DNA from: Platanthera guangdongensis
Taxonomy: Eukaryota; Streptophyta; Magnoliopsida; Asparagales; Orchidaceae
NCBI GenBank assembly: GCA_039583875.1
Contig: CM077159.1
Location: 99,003,707-99,067,706, forward strand
DNA: 64,000 bases
Direction of reading: 5' to 3'
Shown here: positions 22,733 to 33,900 of the stretch, piece by piece
Numbering within the stretch: position 1 is the stretch's first letter
Layout: every line of letters starts with the position of its first letter
Notes under the pieces: model-generated
What the model was told of the DNA's origin: nothing
Databases searched by the model: none
The model's input: only the letters and a program-made list of their open reading frames with translations
Translations under genes and position numbers: made by a program

Positions 22733-24362
22733 TGAAAATGTTTTAGTTGTCTACCTAAATCACCTAGAGGGGGGTGAATAGGTTTGTTCTGCGACTTTTT
22801 GCGGAATAAAAAATTGTTCGAGTGATGCATAGAAAACAAACAAGCAATCGCATACGACACCAAAAATTATAGTGGTTCCTCAACCTTGGGTACATCCACT
22901 TTCCACCTCACCGATCTAGCAACGCACTAGACTCGGCTACTCCACTATTCTCTCGGATTGAAAACAATCCTATAACTCAGAATAAAGTTCCTACAACTCG
23001 GAGTAAAACAACTCCTACAAAAACTCAGAGAACAACAACTACAAAACGCGGAGAATAACTCCTACAATCTCGCAGAAAAACTCCTACAGCAATAAAATGA
23101 ATTTGAATTGAAATAACAAACTTGTCTTTCACAAATCTGGTTGAATCTCGAGTTCTTCCTTCTTGAAAAACTGAATAGCCCTATCAGAAAAATTGAGGAA
23201 GAAATCTGAGAATCTTTGGATCTAAGAACTTAGGATCACCACGATCAAGGAGAAGATTTGCAGTTGTCGGAAAGCATGATCGAATGAATCCTTCTTGTCT
23301 GAATCTCTGAGATCGAGAAAATATGGCGATGAAGAACAGAGCGGCAGCACTTCTTGATTTAGAAAGTGAAAATGATTCAGAAAACTTGGAAATTCTTCTT
23401 AGGGTTTGTCAATTCTGACAAGACCTTTTATAGACCTTTCATAATAGTCTACATTACATTAAATGCATGTCACGTGTACTAATTAAGATTTAATGACATT
23501 TGAAATCGAATCTATCAGGTACTTAAGAAAATTCAGAAATCTGCACTATATTTCTCGAGAGTGGTAAGTATTCTCGAGAAGATGTTTCTGTTTCTCGTGA
23601 AGAGTTATGAAGTTCTCGAGAAGAAGTACTTAAGGAAAGCGTAGAGGAGGAAATTTGATTTTTCGAGAATGAGAGGACATACTCGAGAAAAATAAGCTTT
23701 TGTCACTCGAGAACAAGAAAGTATCTCGAGAAAATATCTCTGCTTCTCGAGAAAAAAATTTCTGGGTCTTGAGAAAAAGTTTCTCGATCTCGAGAACTAT
23801 ACATGGCCTTCTCGAGAAAAGTCTTCAGCTTCTCGAGAAAAATACTTAGAAATATTTTGACTTAAGTTTAAGGTCACTCGAGAAGGAGAGACATGATCTA
23901 CTCGAGTACACATGGCTTTCTCGAGAACTTCACTAGGCTTTCTCGAGAACAGCTTCTACAACTCGAATACTTGACTGAGCTCACTCGAGTACTAAGTTTA
24001 ATTCTACTCGAGTATAATATGTCCTTCTCGAGAAAAACACTTAGAAATTTTTCTCATATTCTGAAAAATGATTTTCTCAAGAAATGTCAGCAACCAGTAT
24101 TTCTCTCATAGTTTTAGTACTTAAAAATGAAGTGTATCCCAATAGAGAGGTTACACATGAGTCAACACCATGGATCACACAATGAGGGATTACAATGTAT
24201 GTCATGTGTTTGGTGACCCATTGTAAACTGACATTGGTCTACACTTGGCAATTATAACCTGCAAGCACTGAACTTGAAAAGACATCAAATACAAACTTAA
24301 TTTATCTTAGTTCAAGGGTGACTTCATACAAATCTACATTATTGTGGATACAATACCCAACA
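22733..24362 (-). repeat. H1: minus-strand Sirevirus 5' LTR
   Basis: A 1630-bp LTR running from TGAAAATG (22733, inner end) to ACCCAACA (24362, outer end; reversed it starts TGTTGGGTATTG like the C LTR). It has the conserved CACCTAGAGGGGGGTG end (22761-22776) and a reversed core promoter at 22865-22880. From about 23550 to 24045 there are more than 20 copies of TTCTCGAGAA / ACTCGAGT words, mostly 20-35 bases apart. It is inserted in the gag of H2. Confidence 0.8.
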
Positions 24363-24680
24363 GTAACCAGGATGACCTCATCCTTGGTCATCTCAGAATA
24401 CTTCTTAGGTGTTTGGATATTGTCATCCAGAGCTGAGACCTTCATAGGGATGAAAGGTACTTCTTGCACTGTTATGAAGATCCTGTGGTCAGATGCTTCT
24501 ATGAACAACCTGAGTCTCTCCTTCCAAATCTCAAAGCTCTCTTTCCTGCAGATTGGAAGCTTCATTGAGCCCAACTCTTTATGGTTCTCTCATGAGCCCA
24601 TAAAGAATAAACTTAGGCTACTCTTGGAGATCAACATAGACTATTAAGTACTTTTTGAGTAACCTCCCTCTGATACCACT
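24363..24680 (-). pseudogene. H2 gag start, leader and primer site, truncated by H1
   Basis: The minus-strand primer site TGGTATCAGAGGGAGG (24664-24679) lies next to the H2 LTR. The gag frame (ATG at 24563-24565, or an upstream start) reads KLPICRKESFEIWKERLRLF and continues to about 24363, clearly homologous to the first 75 residues of C gag (LNFPIWKERIRFYMEA). The H1 LTR cuts it off. Confidence 0.75.
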
Positions 24681-26015
24681 TGAAAGTCTTTAGTTTCAAG
24701 AGTAGTTAAACATCTAGAGGGGTGAATAGGTTTTTTGTCTTTTTGATAATTTCTTCTGATTTGGTGAGTTGTGTTTTAGTTTATGTTAGCTTTCATGATA
24801 ACACAATCAGCACACAAGTTGTTTATAGTGGTTCCCCATAATATGGGTGTATCCACTGTCCCTAAAACATTTCTAATAGTTTGTTAGACAATGCCAACTT
24901 CTCCAAATTCAGCTCCAAGAGCTTACAACACAAATCTCTCATGATTTCTCAGACTCCTCCAAGTCCTACACTCAGGACCAAGTCCCTACACTCAGAGAAA
25001 TATTCTCCTACAACTCAGGTAGACAGGCCCGACCTCAGACTTTAACTCAAAGTCCTACACTTAGGATAGGAGGTTAGACCTATGTTTAGATTTGCCACTG
25101 GATCCTACCTCAGAGAGAAACTCTCCTACAGCTTGGGCACACAGGCCCTACCTCAGATCCAAAGGAGGATCCTACAACTCAGGAACTAATGCCCTACAGC
25201 TCAGATTTACAAAAAGATCCTACCTCATCCTTTATATTTTAGGCTTACACTCGGATCAATTAAGATCCTACAAAAAGTAAGGTTGGTTATTGATGTTGAA
25301 TGACTCCAAAGAAGACATCTCTGAGTATGCCACTTCCTTAACTGAGATGACTCAGTCCTATCTTCTTCACAGCTCCAAGAATCAATCTTCAAGAATGTTC
25401 TGCTTGAGCTGTGAAGTAACTGCAGCTAGGGTTTGCTCTGTCCCTTCTTCTGAACTTGTTGTTGAAGATGAAAATGTCAACAACCAACATGCTTGAACTT
25501 CTAGATCACCAGATGGAGCAAAATCTTCAGATCTGCAACTCGGTCAAGAGGAAGAAGATGAAGCTCTGTATTTCAAAAGTTAATAATCTAGAAAAGTTTT
25601 TTTTCTTCTTCCTCGTTCTTTTCTTTTTTTATCCCGCCGTCCAACGGCTCTTTGAACAATAGGATCACTTGGAGTTGGTAGCTGTAACTTTTCTTTAGCA
25701 TTAATTGTTATACAACAGGCAAGCGGCGACATTTATCGTCTACTGTTCTGTTCCCACAATATTTGAATTCCTGCGGACGTCATCATGACTCAGCACATGT
25801 GGACTTAGCCAAATTCAGACAATTATGCAAAGGCATTGAGTGAAGACTTGTCACTCAACGCCAAAACACTTGGGTAGAATTTTGCACTACCAGGCGTTGA
25901 GTGATTATGCATCACTCAATGATTATCAACAATTGTAGTCTAACTATTTAGGCATTAAGTGAGCCTTCATCGCTCAATGCATCTACACTTAGTCAATTTC
26001 TCAGTATTAAGGCGT
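24681..26015 (-). repeat. H2: minus-strand Sirevirus 5' LTR, part 1 (interrupted by G)
   Basis: Starts TGAAAGTC (24681). The conserved CATCTAGAGGGGTGAATAGG end is at 24711-24730 and the reversed core promoter GTTTATAGTGGTTCCCC at 24821-24837. CCTACACTCAGG / CCTACAACTC words lie at 24960-25270, and GCGTTGAGTGA inverted units begin at 25830. Element G is inserted after GGCGT (26011-26015). Confidence 0.8.
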
Positions 26016-26469
26016 TGTGCGAACAGAAAACAAACAGGCCGAAAATTTGGAGTAACAAATTTTATTATCCAAAAAAGTTGTGTATTACAAAGGTATATAC
26101 TCCCTTTTATAGAATGGAAGAGATGAGAGAGATTATAAATAAGCAATGTGAGACTAAATAATTACAATTATATGTGGCTTTACAAATAAACAAACCGAAC
26201 AAGTTGCGCGGTTAGACAAGTAGGCTAACCGCTCGACAACAACCAGAAGGAGAGAACAAGCGCCACAGAGAACAGGCCGCCACAGGAGACCGCTAGACTG
26301 CCGGTCTCAAAGTCGCCAGAGAAAAACCGCCAGACTTCCCGGCCTCCAAACAGCAACAGGCAGGTAGACAAGCTGCTGAGATAAACCGCCAGACTGCCCG
26401 GCCTCCGAACTACAATAGGCCGCCCGGCCTCCAAACTACAACAGGCTATCCGGCCTCTATACCGCAACA
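26016..26469 (-). repeat. 3' LTR of element G
   Basis: 454 bp, inner end at ...CGCAACA, then the reversed polypurine tract CTCCCCCTCAAG (26470-26481). A reversed TATA box CTATAAAAGGG is at about 26102-26112. The inner half repeats GGCCTCCAAACTRCAACAGGC units, and one more unit is present than in the other LTR. Confidence 0.92.
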
Positions 26470-26559
26470 CTCCCCCTCAAGCTAGAGCATAGATATCAAT
26501 CATGCCCATCTTGTCGCAAATGTGGAAAAAGGAAGCGGACACCGGTTTGGTGAAGATAT
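26470..26559 (-). pseudogene. Element G 3' end of pol, cut by E1
   Basis: Homologous to 62470-62559 of element I: polypurine tract followed (on the minus strand, upstream) by the last codons of RNase H. E1 is inserted at 26559/32607 with duplication GATAT / AATAT. Confidence 0.8.
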
Positions 26560-28419
26560 TGTTGAATTCTGTGAAGTGAAAGTGGGTGAATGGAAGGCTT
26601 GGGAAACCTATCCGCGCGGACTACACGGACAGGGTTGGCGGACTGCTAGGTCGGCAGGGATGTTGCAGGCGGTTTGCTCTGTGGCGGCCTGGGAGGTCTG
26701 TTCGCGCGGACTACGCGGACAGCAGCAGCGGTCTGATAGGCCAGTGTATGCTCAGCAGGCGGTTGACTCCCAGGAAGTAACCGGGCGGATAGGAATGTTA
26801 TCCGCGGAGTCCGGCATGAAGCGGACTGAAGAACTAGAGCTCGGCAGACCGGTTTGGTAGTTGCCTTGGTCTTGCTCTGGTGCAGCGGGAAGCCGCGGAG
26901 ACCGCCGGTCAGCGCGGACAGAAACTGGAGGTCGCCCGGTATGGCGGGCTAGATCCAGTGTCCGCCAGTAAGTGCGGACTGGCCCTTGTGGCCAGCGGAC
27001 TGGACTTGGTGTGATCTGAACCAAGTCCAGGATGGCTCAGTCCGGGGAGATCGCGCAGTGGAGCGCGGGCTGGTTTCTCAGTCCGCCAAGCGTAGTAGAA
27101 GTGTTGTTGCCTTGTTTTCTAGCTTGGGGAAATGCGGACTGGAGAATTGCTTGTGCAGGAGCGTGCGGACTGGAGCCGGAGTCCGCTGAGTCCGGTTTAG
27201 ACTTGTGATGAGGTTGTGGACTCAGGAGTTGCGGACTGGAGTCTGCTGTTAGCGGACTGGATTGGCGTGTCCGCTAAGTCCGGAGGTGCCTTGGCAATGA
27301 GGCAATGGACTTGGGATATGCGGACGGAAGCCGGGTGTCCGCTGAGTCCGGCAGGTGCCTTGATGGCGAGGCTACGGGCTCGGGTTTTGCGGGCTGATGC
27401 CTTGTCCGCAGAATGGCGGACACGGCTGTTGTGGAGACCGGCTGTGGTGGTCCTGGCTTGGTCTCTGGCGGCAAGGCGGGCTGGATATTGGAGTCCGGCC
27501 TTGGAGAAGCTGGGGCGGACTGGCTATCTGCACAGGAGCGGCGAACTGGCATGTGTGTCCGCGGGCTGGCGGACACACTAGTTCTAGCTGCGGGATGTGG
27601 CGGTGATCCTATCGGCTAGGGCGGTGACCATACTCATCGTCGTGCATATAAATAAGACCCATGTCACATCAGGAAACGAAGGCATCTAGACCGAAGTAAG
27701 TGAACAGTATTTGAGCTCGCGTAAGTTGCTGCGGTCTGGACTTTGTGTCCGCGCGGATAGAGAGTTGACCCGGTTGTGTTGTGCAGGTTGTGCGGATAGT
27801 GCTGGAAAGCCAGGACTTGGCTCTGATTGCGGTCAGGGACAGTGCGGACTCTACGGTTAAGCAACGGGCGGTAAACAGCAGGTCGCGGATAGCGACCAGG
27901 CGGTCTTCTCTTTGGCGACTTGGTTCGGGGTTCAGGAAGTCGCCTGCTTCAGGCGGACTGTTCCATTCGGTGACGCAGCTTGTGCGGTCTGGCGGCGTCC
28001 AGATCGGCGGTGAAGAGCTAAGCATTGGAATAAGGGTGAGTCCGCGCGGCTTGGGTTGCGGTCTGGCGACCTGGCGGACTGAGCGGACTCCACAGCAGTA
28101 GGTCGGCGGCTTGTTGATTGAGTCCGTGCGGCTTGTTTTTTGTTCTTGTCTTTGTAACTGTCTCTGCTCTCCCGGTGTTGGGTTTTGGTGAAGCATGTCT
28201 CGCCATGTATGTCTCGCCTTGTAAAGAAGTTTGCTCTTGATCAATAAAGAAGCTTGTGCTGCATGTGTTGCTGGTTGTTACTGCTTTGTTGAGATAACCC
28301 CTGCTAACTCCACGATCCGGTAAAACTTTCAACATTATAAGTGGGCGTATTATCCTTCGGTTTGTTGAGTTTTCAACAGGGTATCCAAGGGGGCGTCTGC
28401 GGTTTGTTGAATTTTAACA
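26560..28419 (+). repeat. 5' LTR of E1
   Basis: GC-rich, with dozens of GCGGACT / GTCCGC words from 26600 to 28140 (for example CCGCGCGGAC and GCGGAC...GTCCGC pairs). TATA-like ATATAAATA is at 27646-27654 (CTATAAATAG in the other three LTRs), and AATAAA at 28243, followed by a T/G-rich stretch, is a likely polyadenylation signal. Confidence 0.93.
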
Positions 28420-28435
28420 TGGTATCAGAGGCAGG
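28420..28435 (+). other. tRNA primer binding site of E1
   Basis: TGGTATCAGAGGCAGG directly follows the LTR. The E2 counterpart at 53774 reads TGGTATCAGAGCGAGG, a longer match to initiator-Met tRNA. Confidence 0.85.
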
Positions 28436-28505
28436 TTGTTGGAGTGGTCAAGCAGTGCTCAATGGAAGTAGTTGCTCGTCTGTAGAGGAAACCAGTGGTA
28501 GAACC

Positions 28506-30746
28506 ATGGCAGTGGATGATGCAAGTTGTCTTGGTATTGATCTTCTTACAGAGGCGAACTGTGAACGGTGGAAGTCCTGTATGAAGAGCTTTCTTCTTGG
28601 CGAGGACCTTTGGGAGGTTCTATGCGGAGCAGGAAGACAAGAGGATACTGCTGGCAATGCTGAGGCGATGAGAGCTTGGAAGGAGGCAAATGCGAATGCG
28701 AAGTCTATTCTCAAGCAGGTGATCTCATCGGAGCTCTTGGACCACATCAGTGGATGTCGGTCAGCTGCGGAGGTCTGGACTTCCCTTAATGGGTTGTTCA
28801 GGAAGAAGGTGAAGGTTGCTGCGGAAGATGGTCCCTCTACTTCATATCAGGAAGAAAGGAGTGCTTCTCCTAGGCGTGATAGGAAGAGGAAGGAAGGACC
28901 AAGGTGCTATAAATGCAAGCAGCAAGGTCATCTTCAGAAGGAGTGCAAGGTTGTCTTGCTCTCGGCGAACGTTGCTCAGGTAGGGAGGAAGGAGAAGAAC
29001 GTAGTTGGGATTTCAACTAGTTCTGGAGTTGATCGGATGAATTCCAGTGATAGTGCTGCTATCTGGCATGAAATACTGGGGCATGTAGGGATGGACAAGC
29101 TGAAAGCAATGGCGGAAAGAAGAATCGTAAGAGGCTTGCCTAGATTGTCATCCTATGGCGATGGTCGGGGGTGTGCGGGATGTCAGGAAAGTGGAGCCTA
29201 TCGCTTCATGGTCGACAAAGCACAATCCAGATGTAATGCACCATTGGCGGTTGTCCATTGTGCTCTGGTGGGACCGACCGTCACGGCCAGTCTTGGAGGC
29301 AGCAGGTTCATGCTGATACTGGTTGATGACTATTCTTGGTATACTTGGGTATACTTCATGAAGAGGAAGTCCAGCATGGTACGCTTGTTTGTGGAGTTCA
29401 AGAAGCTTGTGGAAGGCCAGCTTGGCCGGAGGATCAAGGTGTTGAGGACAAGTATCGGTGGTGAGTTTGGCTCAACCGAGTTCTCACGCTTTTGCAGGAA
29501 GCAAGGGATCCGGATGGAGCTTTCTTGTGGACATACTTCACAACAGGGTAGTATTGCAGCTCGGATGATCCGTTGGTTAACGGAGACCTGCAAGTGTTGG
29601 CTTCAGAGTAAAGGCATTCCGAAGGCTCTTTGGGCGGAGGGAATAGCCTGTGCTGCTCATGTCATCAACCGGATGCCTCTTAGTCCGATCATAGTGAAGA
29701 CTCCTTATGAGCTAATGTTCGGAGTGAAGCCCTCAGTGAAGCCCCTTCGGGTGTTTGGATCTACCTGCTATTTACACTCTCCGGGTGCTCTCAAGACAAA
29801 GCTAGTCTTTGTTGGGTATGATGAGCAGAGAAGAAGATGGAGGTGTATGGATCCTGCGACGAAGAAACTCAGTGTCGAGAGACATTGTTTTCGATGAGTT
29901 GACGCCGTATTGGGGTAGCTCTTATGTGGAGCTAGAGATGAGCAGGTCAGATGGTGGGCTGAAGGAGGCTGCTGCTAAGGAAGTGGAGTTGCCTGAGTCA
30001 CCAGGTGCTCCAGGTTGTTCTAGCTCCGGGGCAAAGGCGTCAGAGTTGGGAAGAAGGGGGAGAGATGCTCCAGGATCTTCTGGCTCGAAGGCGGAGGCTT
30101 CCTGTTCAGGAAGCAAGGGGAGCGATGTTCCAGGCAGTTCTTGTTCAAGAGGGGACTCTTCTGGTTCAGGTAGTAGGGGGAGCGTAGCTCCAGATGCTCT
30201 TGGTTCCAGTAAGGAGGCGTCTTGTTCAGGGAGCAAAGGGAGCATTGTTCCGGGTTTGCCCAGGAACGGAGCTGGTTCAAAAGCAGCGGAGGTGGTTAGC
30301 CATGATCAGGTTCTTCGGAGATCGAAGAGGATCAGTAAGCCACCAGCTCGATATTGTGAAGGGAACACGGCAGACTTGGTCCCGTGTTTCCTTGTTAGCC
30401 CTCAGGTCGAGCAAGGTACTTCTGGCTGTGATGACCCTACTAGAATCAAGGAGGTGGTTGACACCAAGTCTGAAGAGGTGACTTCTCTCAGAGGCAACGA
30501 GGCTTGGGCTTCTGGGTCCAAGGAAGTTGGTGATACTCCTGTGATGCATGAGTGGAGGTTGAAGCTGAAGAAGGAAGAGGGAAGCATGACTCCTTTTTAG
30601 AGATGCTGGAGGGCTCCCTCATGGTCCATGATATGCGGGGCGAGGACTTTGTCTTGGACATCTCTTCGTAGATGCTATCGGAAGGACCAGGTGCAAGGTT
30701 ACGGGAGCTGCTGGAGTTATTCGTCACTTCTCACTTCAAGGGGGAG
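28506..30746 (+). pseudogene. E1 gag-integrase-like ORF with a 2-base deletion and a stop
   Basis: Starts at ATG 28506 in an ACCATGG context. Collinear with the intact ORF of E2 (53860-56520): gag fragment, CCHC knuckle CYKCKQQGHLQKEC, HHCC zinc region (WHEILGH...CAGC), integrase-like core with the same Ala/Ser/Ala substitutions, Ser/Gly-rich repeats and the RRSKRISKPPARY linker. Relative to E2, two bases are missing near 29868, which ends the first frame at 29895-29897. The rest resumes in another frame until TAG at 30598-30600. Thus this copy is recently broken. Confidence 0.88.
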
Positions 30747-32606
30747 TGTTGAATTCTGTGAAGTGAAAGTGGGTGAATGGAAGGCTTGGGAAACCTATCC
30801 GCGCGGACTACGCGGACAGGGTTGGCGGACTGCTAGGTCGGCAGGGATGTTACAGGCGGTTTGCTCTGTGGCGGCCTGGGCGGTCTGTTCGCGCGGACTA
30901 CGCGGACAGCAGCAGCGGTCTGACAGGCCAGTGTATGCTCAGCAGGCGGTTGACTCCCAGGAAGTAACCGGGCGGATAGGAATGTTATCCGCGGAGTCCG
31001 GCATGAAGCGGACTGAAGAACTGGAGCTCGGCAGACCGGTTTGGCAGTTGCCTTGGTCTTGCTCTGGTGCAGCGGGAAGCCGCGGAGACCGCCGGTCAGC
31101 GCGGACAGAAACTGGAGGTCGCCCGGTATGGCGGGCTAGATCCAGTGTCCGCCAGTAAGTGCGGACTTGCCCTTGTGGCCAGCGGACTGGACTTGGTGTG
31201 ATCTGAACCAAGTCCAGGATGGCTCAGTCCGGGGAGATCGCGTAGTGGAGCGCGGGCTGGTTTCTCAGTCCGCCAAGCGTAGTAGAAGTGCTGTTGCCTT
31301 GTTTGCTAGCTTGGAGAAATGCGGACTGGAGAATTGCTTGTGCAGGAGCGTACGGACTGGAGCCGGAGTCCGCTGAGTCCGATTTAGACTTGTGATGAGG
31401 TTGTGGACTCAGGAGTTGCGGACTGGAGTCTGCTGTTAGCGGACTGGATTGGCGTGTCCGCTAAGTCCGGAGGTGCCTTGGCAATGAGGCAATGGACTTG
31501 GGATATGCGGACGGAAGCCGGGTGTCCGCTGAGTCCGACAGGTGCCTTGATGACGAGGCTGCGGGCTCGGGTTTTGCGGGCTGATGCCTTGTCCGCAGAA
31601 TGGCGGACACGGCTGTTGTGGAGACCGACTGTGGTGGTCTTGGCTTGGTCTCTGGCGGCAAGGCGGGCTGGATATTGGAGTCCGGCCTTGGAGAAGCTGG
31701 GGCGGACTGACTATCTGCACAGGAGCGGCGAACTGGCATGTGTGTCCGCGGGCTGGCAGACACACTAGTTCTAGCTGCGGGATGTGGCGGTGATCCTATC
31801 GGCTAGGGCGGTGACCATACTCATCGTCGTGCCTATAAATAGGACCCATGTCACATCAGGAAACGAAGGCATCTAGACCGAAGTAAGTGAACAGTATTTG
31901 AGCTCGCGTAAGTTGCTGCGGTCTGGACTTTGTGTCCGCACGGATAGAGAGTTGACCCGGTTGTGCTGTGCAGGTTGTGCGGATAGCGCTGGAAAGCCAG
32001 GACTTGGCTCTGATTGCGGTCAGGGACAGTGCGGACTCTGCGGTTAAGCAACAGGCGGTAAACAGCAGGTCGCGGATTGCGACCAGGCGGTCTTCTCTTT
32101 GGCGACTTGGTTCGGGGTTCAGGAAGTCGCCTGCTTCAGGCGGACTGTTCCATTCGGTGACGCAGCTTGTGCGGTCTGGCGGCGTCCAGATCGGCGGTGA
32201 AGAGCTAAGCATTGGAATAAGGGTGAGTCCGCGCGGCTTGGGTTGCGGTCTGGCGACCTGGCGGACTGAGCGGACTCCACAGCAGTAGGTCGGCGGCTTG
32301 TTGATTGAGTCCGTGCGGCTTGTTTTTTGTTCTTGTCTTTGTAACTGTCTCTGCTCTCCCGGTGTTGGGTTTTGGTGAAGCATGTCTCTCCATGTATGTC
32401 TCGCCTTGTAAAGAAGTTTGCTCTTGATCAATAAAGAAGCTTGTGCTGCATGTGTTGCTGGTTGTTACTGCTTTGTTGAGATAACCCCTGCTAACTCCAC
32501 GATTCGGGAAAACTTTCAACATTATAAGTGGGTGTATTCTCCTTCGGTTTGTTGAGTTTTCAACAGGGTATCCAAGGGGGCGTCTGCGGTTTGTTGAATT
32601 TTAACA
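30747..32606 (+). repeat. 3' LTR of E1
   Basis: Pairs with 26560-28419. CTATAAATAG is at 31833-31842, AATAAA at 32430. It carries the same GCGGACT word array. Confidence 0.93.
31833..31842 (+). promoter_or_regulatory. TATA box of E-family LTR
   Basis: CTATAAATAG. Same position in the E2 LTRs at 53005-53014 and 57196-57205. It lies about 600 bases upstream of the AATAAA signal, which defines a long R region. Confidence 0.75.
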
Positions 32607-33900
32607 AATATCTGTCAAATCATTGTTAGAAGTGCGAACGGAGTACAAATCTGTTTCTTCAAGATCTCTTTCCAAATAAAATGACAGTGGACTTCTATGT
32701 GTTTTGTTCTCTCATGAAAGACCGGATTTTTGGAGATGTATATCGCGTCCTTGTTGTCGCAGAACATAGGAAGATGATAGTTGTAGACCTCTCATAAGTC
32801 AAGCATGAGAGCTCGTAACCACTTCATCTCACATGTGGTCGATGTCATACTACTATATTCTGCTTCTACACTGGACCTGGAGACCACGGACTGTTTCTTG
32901 CTCTTCCAACAAATGTGCAAAACCCGATGTTGAATTGCGGTCACCTTTGTCATCAGCATAGATCGAATCTGAGTAAACTTTAACCCTCAAGTGACCATTG
33001 TTCTTAAAAGAAGTCCTTTCTCTGCCGCTGCTTTAACATACTCCAATATCCTCAGGGCAGATTGTAGATAACACTCCCTGGGAGCTTGCATGAATTGGCT
33101 CACCTTGCCCACAGCATAGGAGATGTTGGGTCTGGTTACCATGAGATAAATGAGTTTGCCAACCAGACGCCGATACCTCGTAAGATCGGATTGAAGAGGC
33201 GGGTCATCTATCCAAGTTTTTTCTTCTCCAACATCCATGGGACATTGGGCAGGTTTAGCACCAGTCAACCCTGCCTCATTTAGTAGATCAAGAGAATACT
33301 TTCGTTGGGAAAGGACCGTGGAATTGGGCTTCCTAGAGATTTCAATCCCCAGAAAGTATTTTGTGGAACCCATATCCATTGTTTCCAGGTGTTGACGGAG
33401 GTATTTCTTTGTCAAAGTTACCCCAGCCTAGTCATCGCCAGTAAGAAGAATGTCATTCACATATACTGCAAGAACCACCAGACCCACGGAGGTTTTACGA
33501 ATGAATAAGGAGTGATCGGCTGAACTTCATGTAAAACCAATGGCCACAACAATGCCGCTAAATTTGTCAAACCAAGCCCGAGGGCTTTGCTTTAGGCCAT
33601 AGATGTCCTTCTTTAGCCGACATACTCGTGTCTCCCCCTAAGCAACATACCCAGGAGGTTGCTTCATGTAAATATCTTCCTGAAGATCACCATAGAGAAA
33701 TGCATTCTTAACATCCAGTTGTGAAATGGGCCAATCCCTGTTGACAGCCACAGATAGAAGGACCTGAATGGTGCTGAGACGAGAAACGAGAGAGAAGGTG
33801 TCAAAGTAATCAACATCATAGGTCTGTGTGAAGCCCTTGGCAACCAGGAGGGCCTTGTAGCGGTCCACGCTGCCATCCGGACGGAACTTTACAACAAGAC
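32607..33900 (-). pseudogene. Element G reverse transcriptase and RNase H, broken
   Basis: Homologous to 62560-63890 of element I. Recognisable on the minus strand are the RT pieces [20 protein letters not shown] and [24 protein letters not shown] (33638-33868), the palm motif VYVNDILLTGDD (about 33440-33475, Asp to Asn in YVDD), and the RNase H connection LRQHLETMDMGSTKYFLGIE (33350). Stops lie at several points. Near 32910 about 20 bases present in element I are missing, and the RNase H C terminus is heavily mutated. Confidence 0.88.

Larger units (their letters stand above)
26560..32606 (+). mobile_element. Element E1: RT-less copia-type LTR element, first copy
   Basis: LTRs are 26560-28419 and 30747-32606 (both 1860 bp, about 1% different by eye), starting TGTTGAATT and ending TTTTAACA. 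The primer site is at 28420 and the polypurine tract AAGGGGGAG precedes 30747. The target duplication is GATAT (26555-26559) / AATAT (32607-32611). The internal region is only 2.3 kb and holds a short gag plus an integrase-like domain; no protease, RT or RNase H motif is visible in any frame. Element E2 is a second copy of the same design. Confidence 0.93.

Noticed and set aside
26522..27581. Trp/Arg-rich ORFs in the E LTR sense strand
   Set aside because: They follow the GCGGACT word array and recur in each LTR copy. They appear to be composition-driven open frames.
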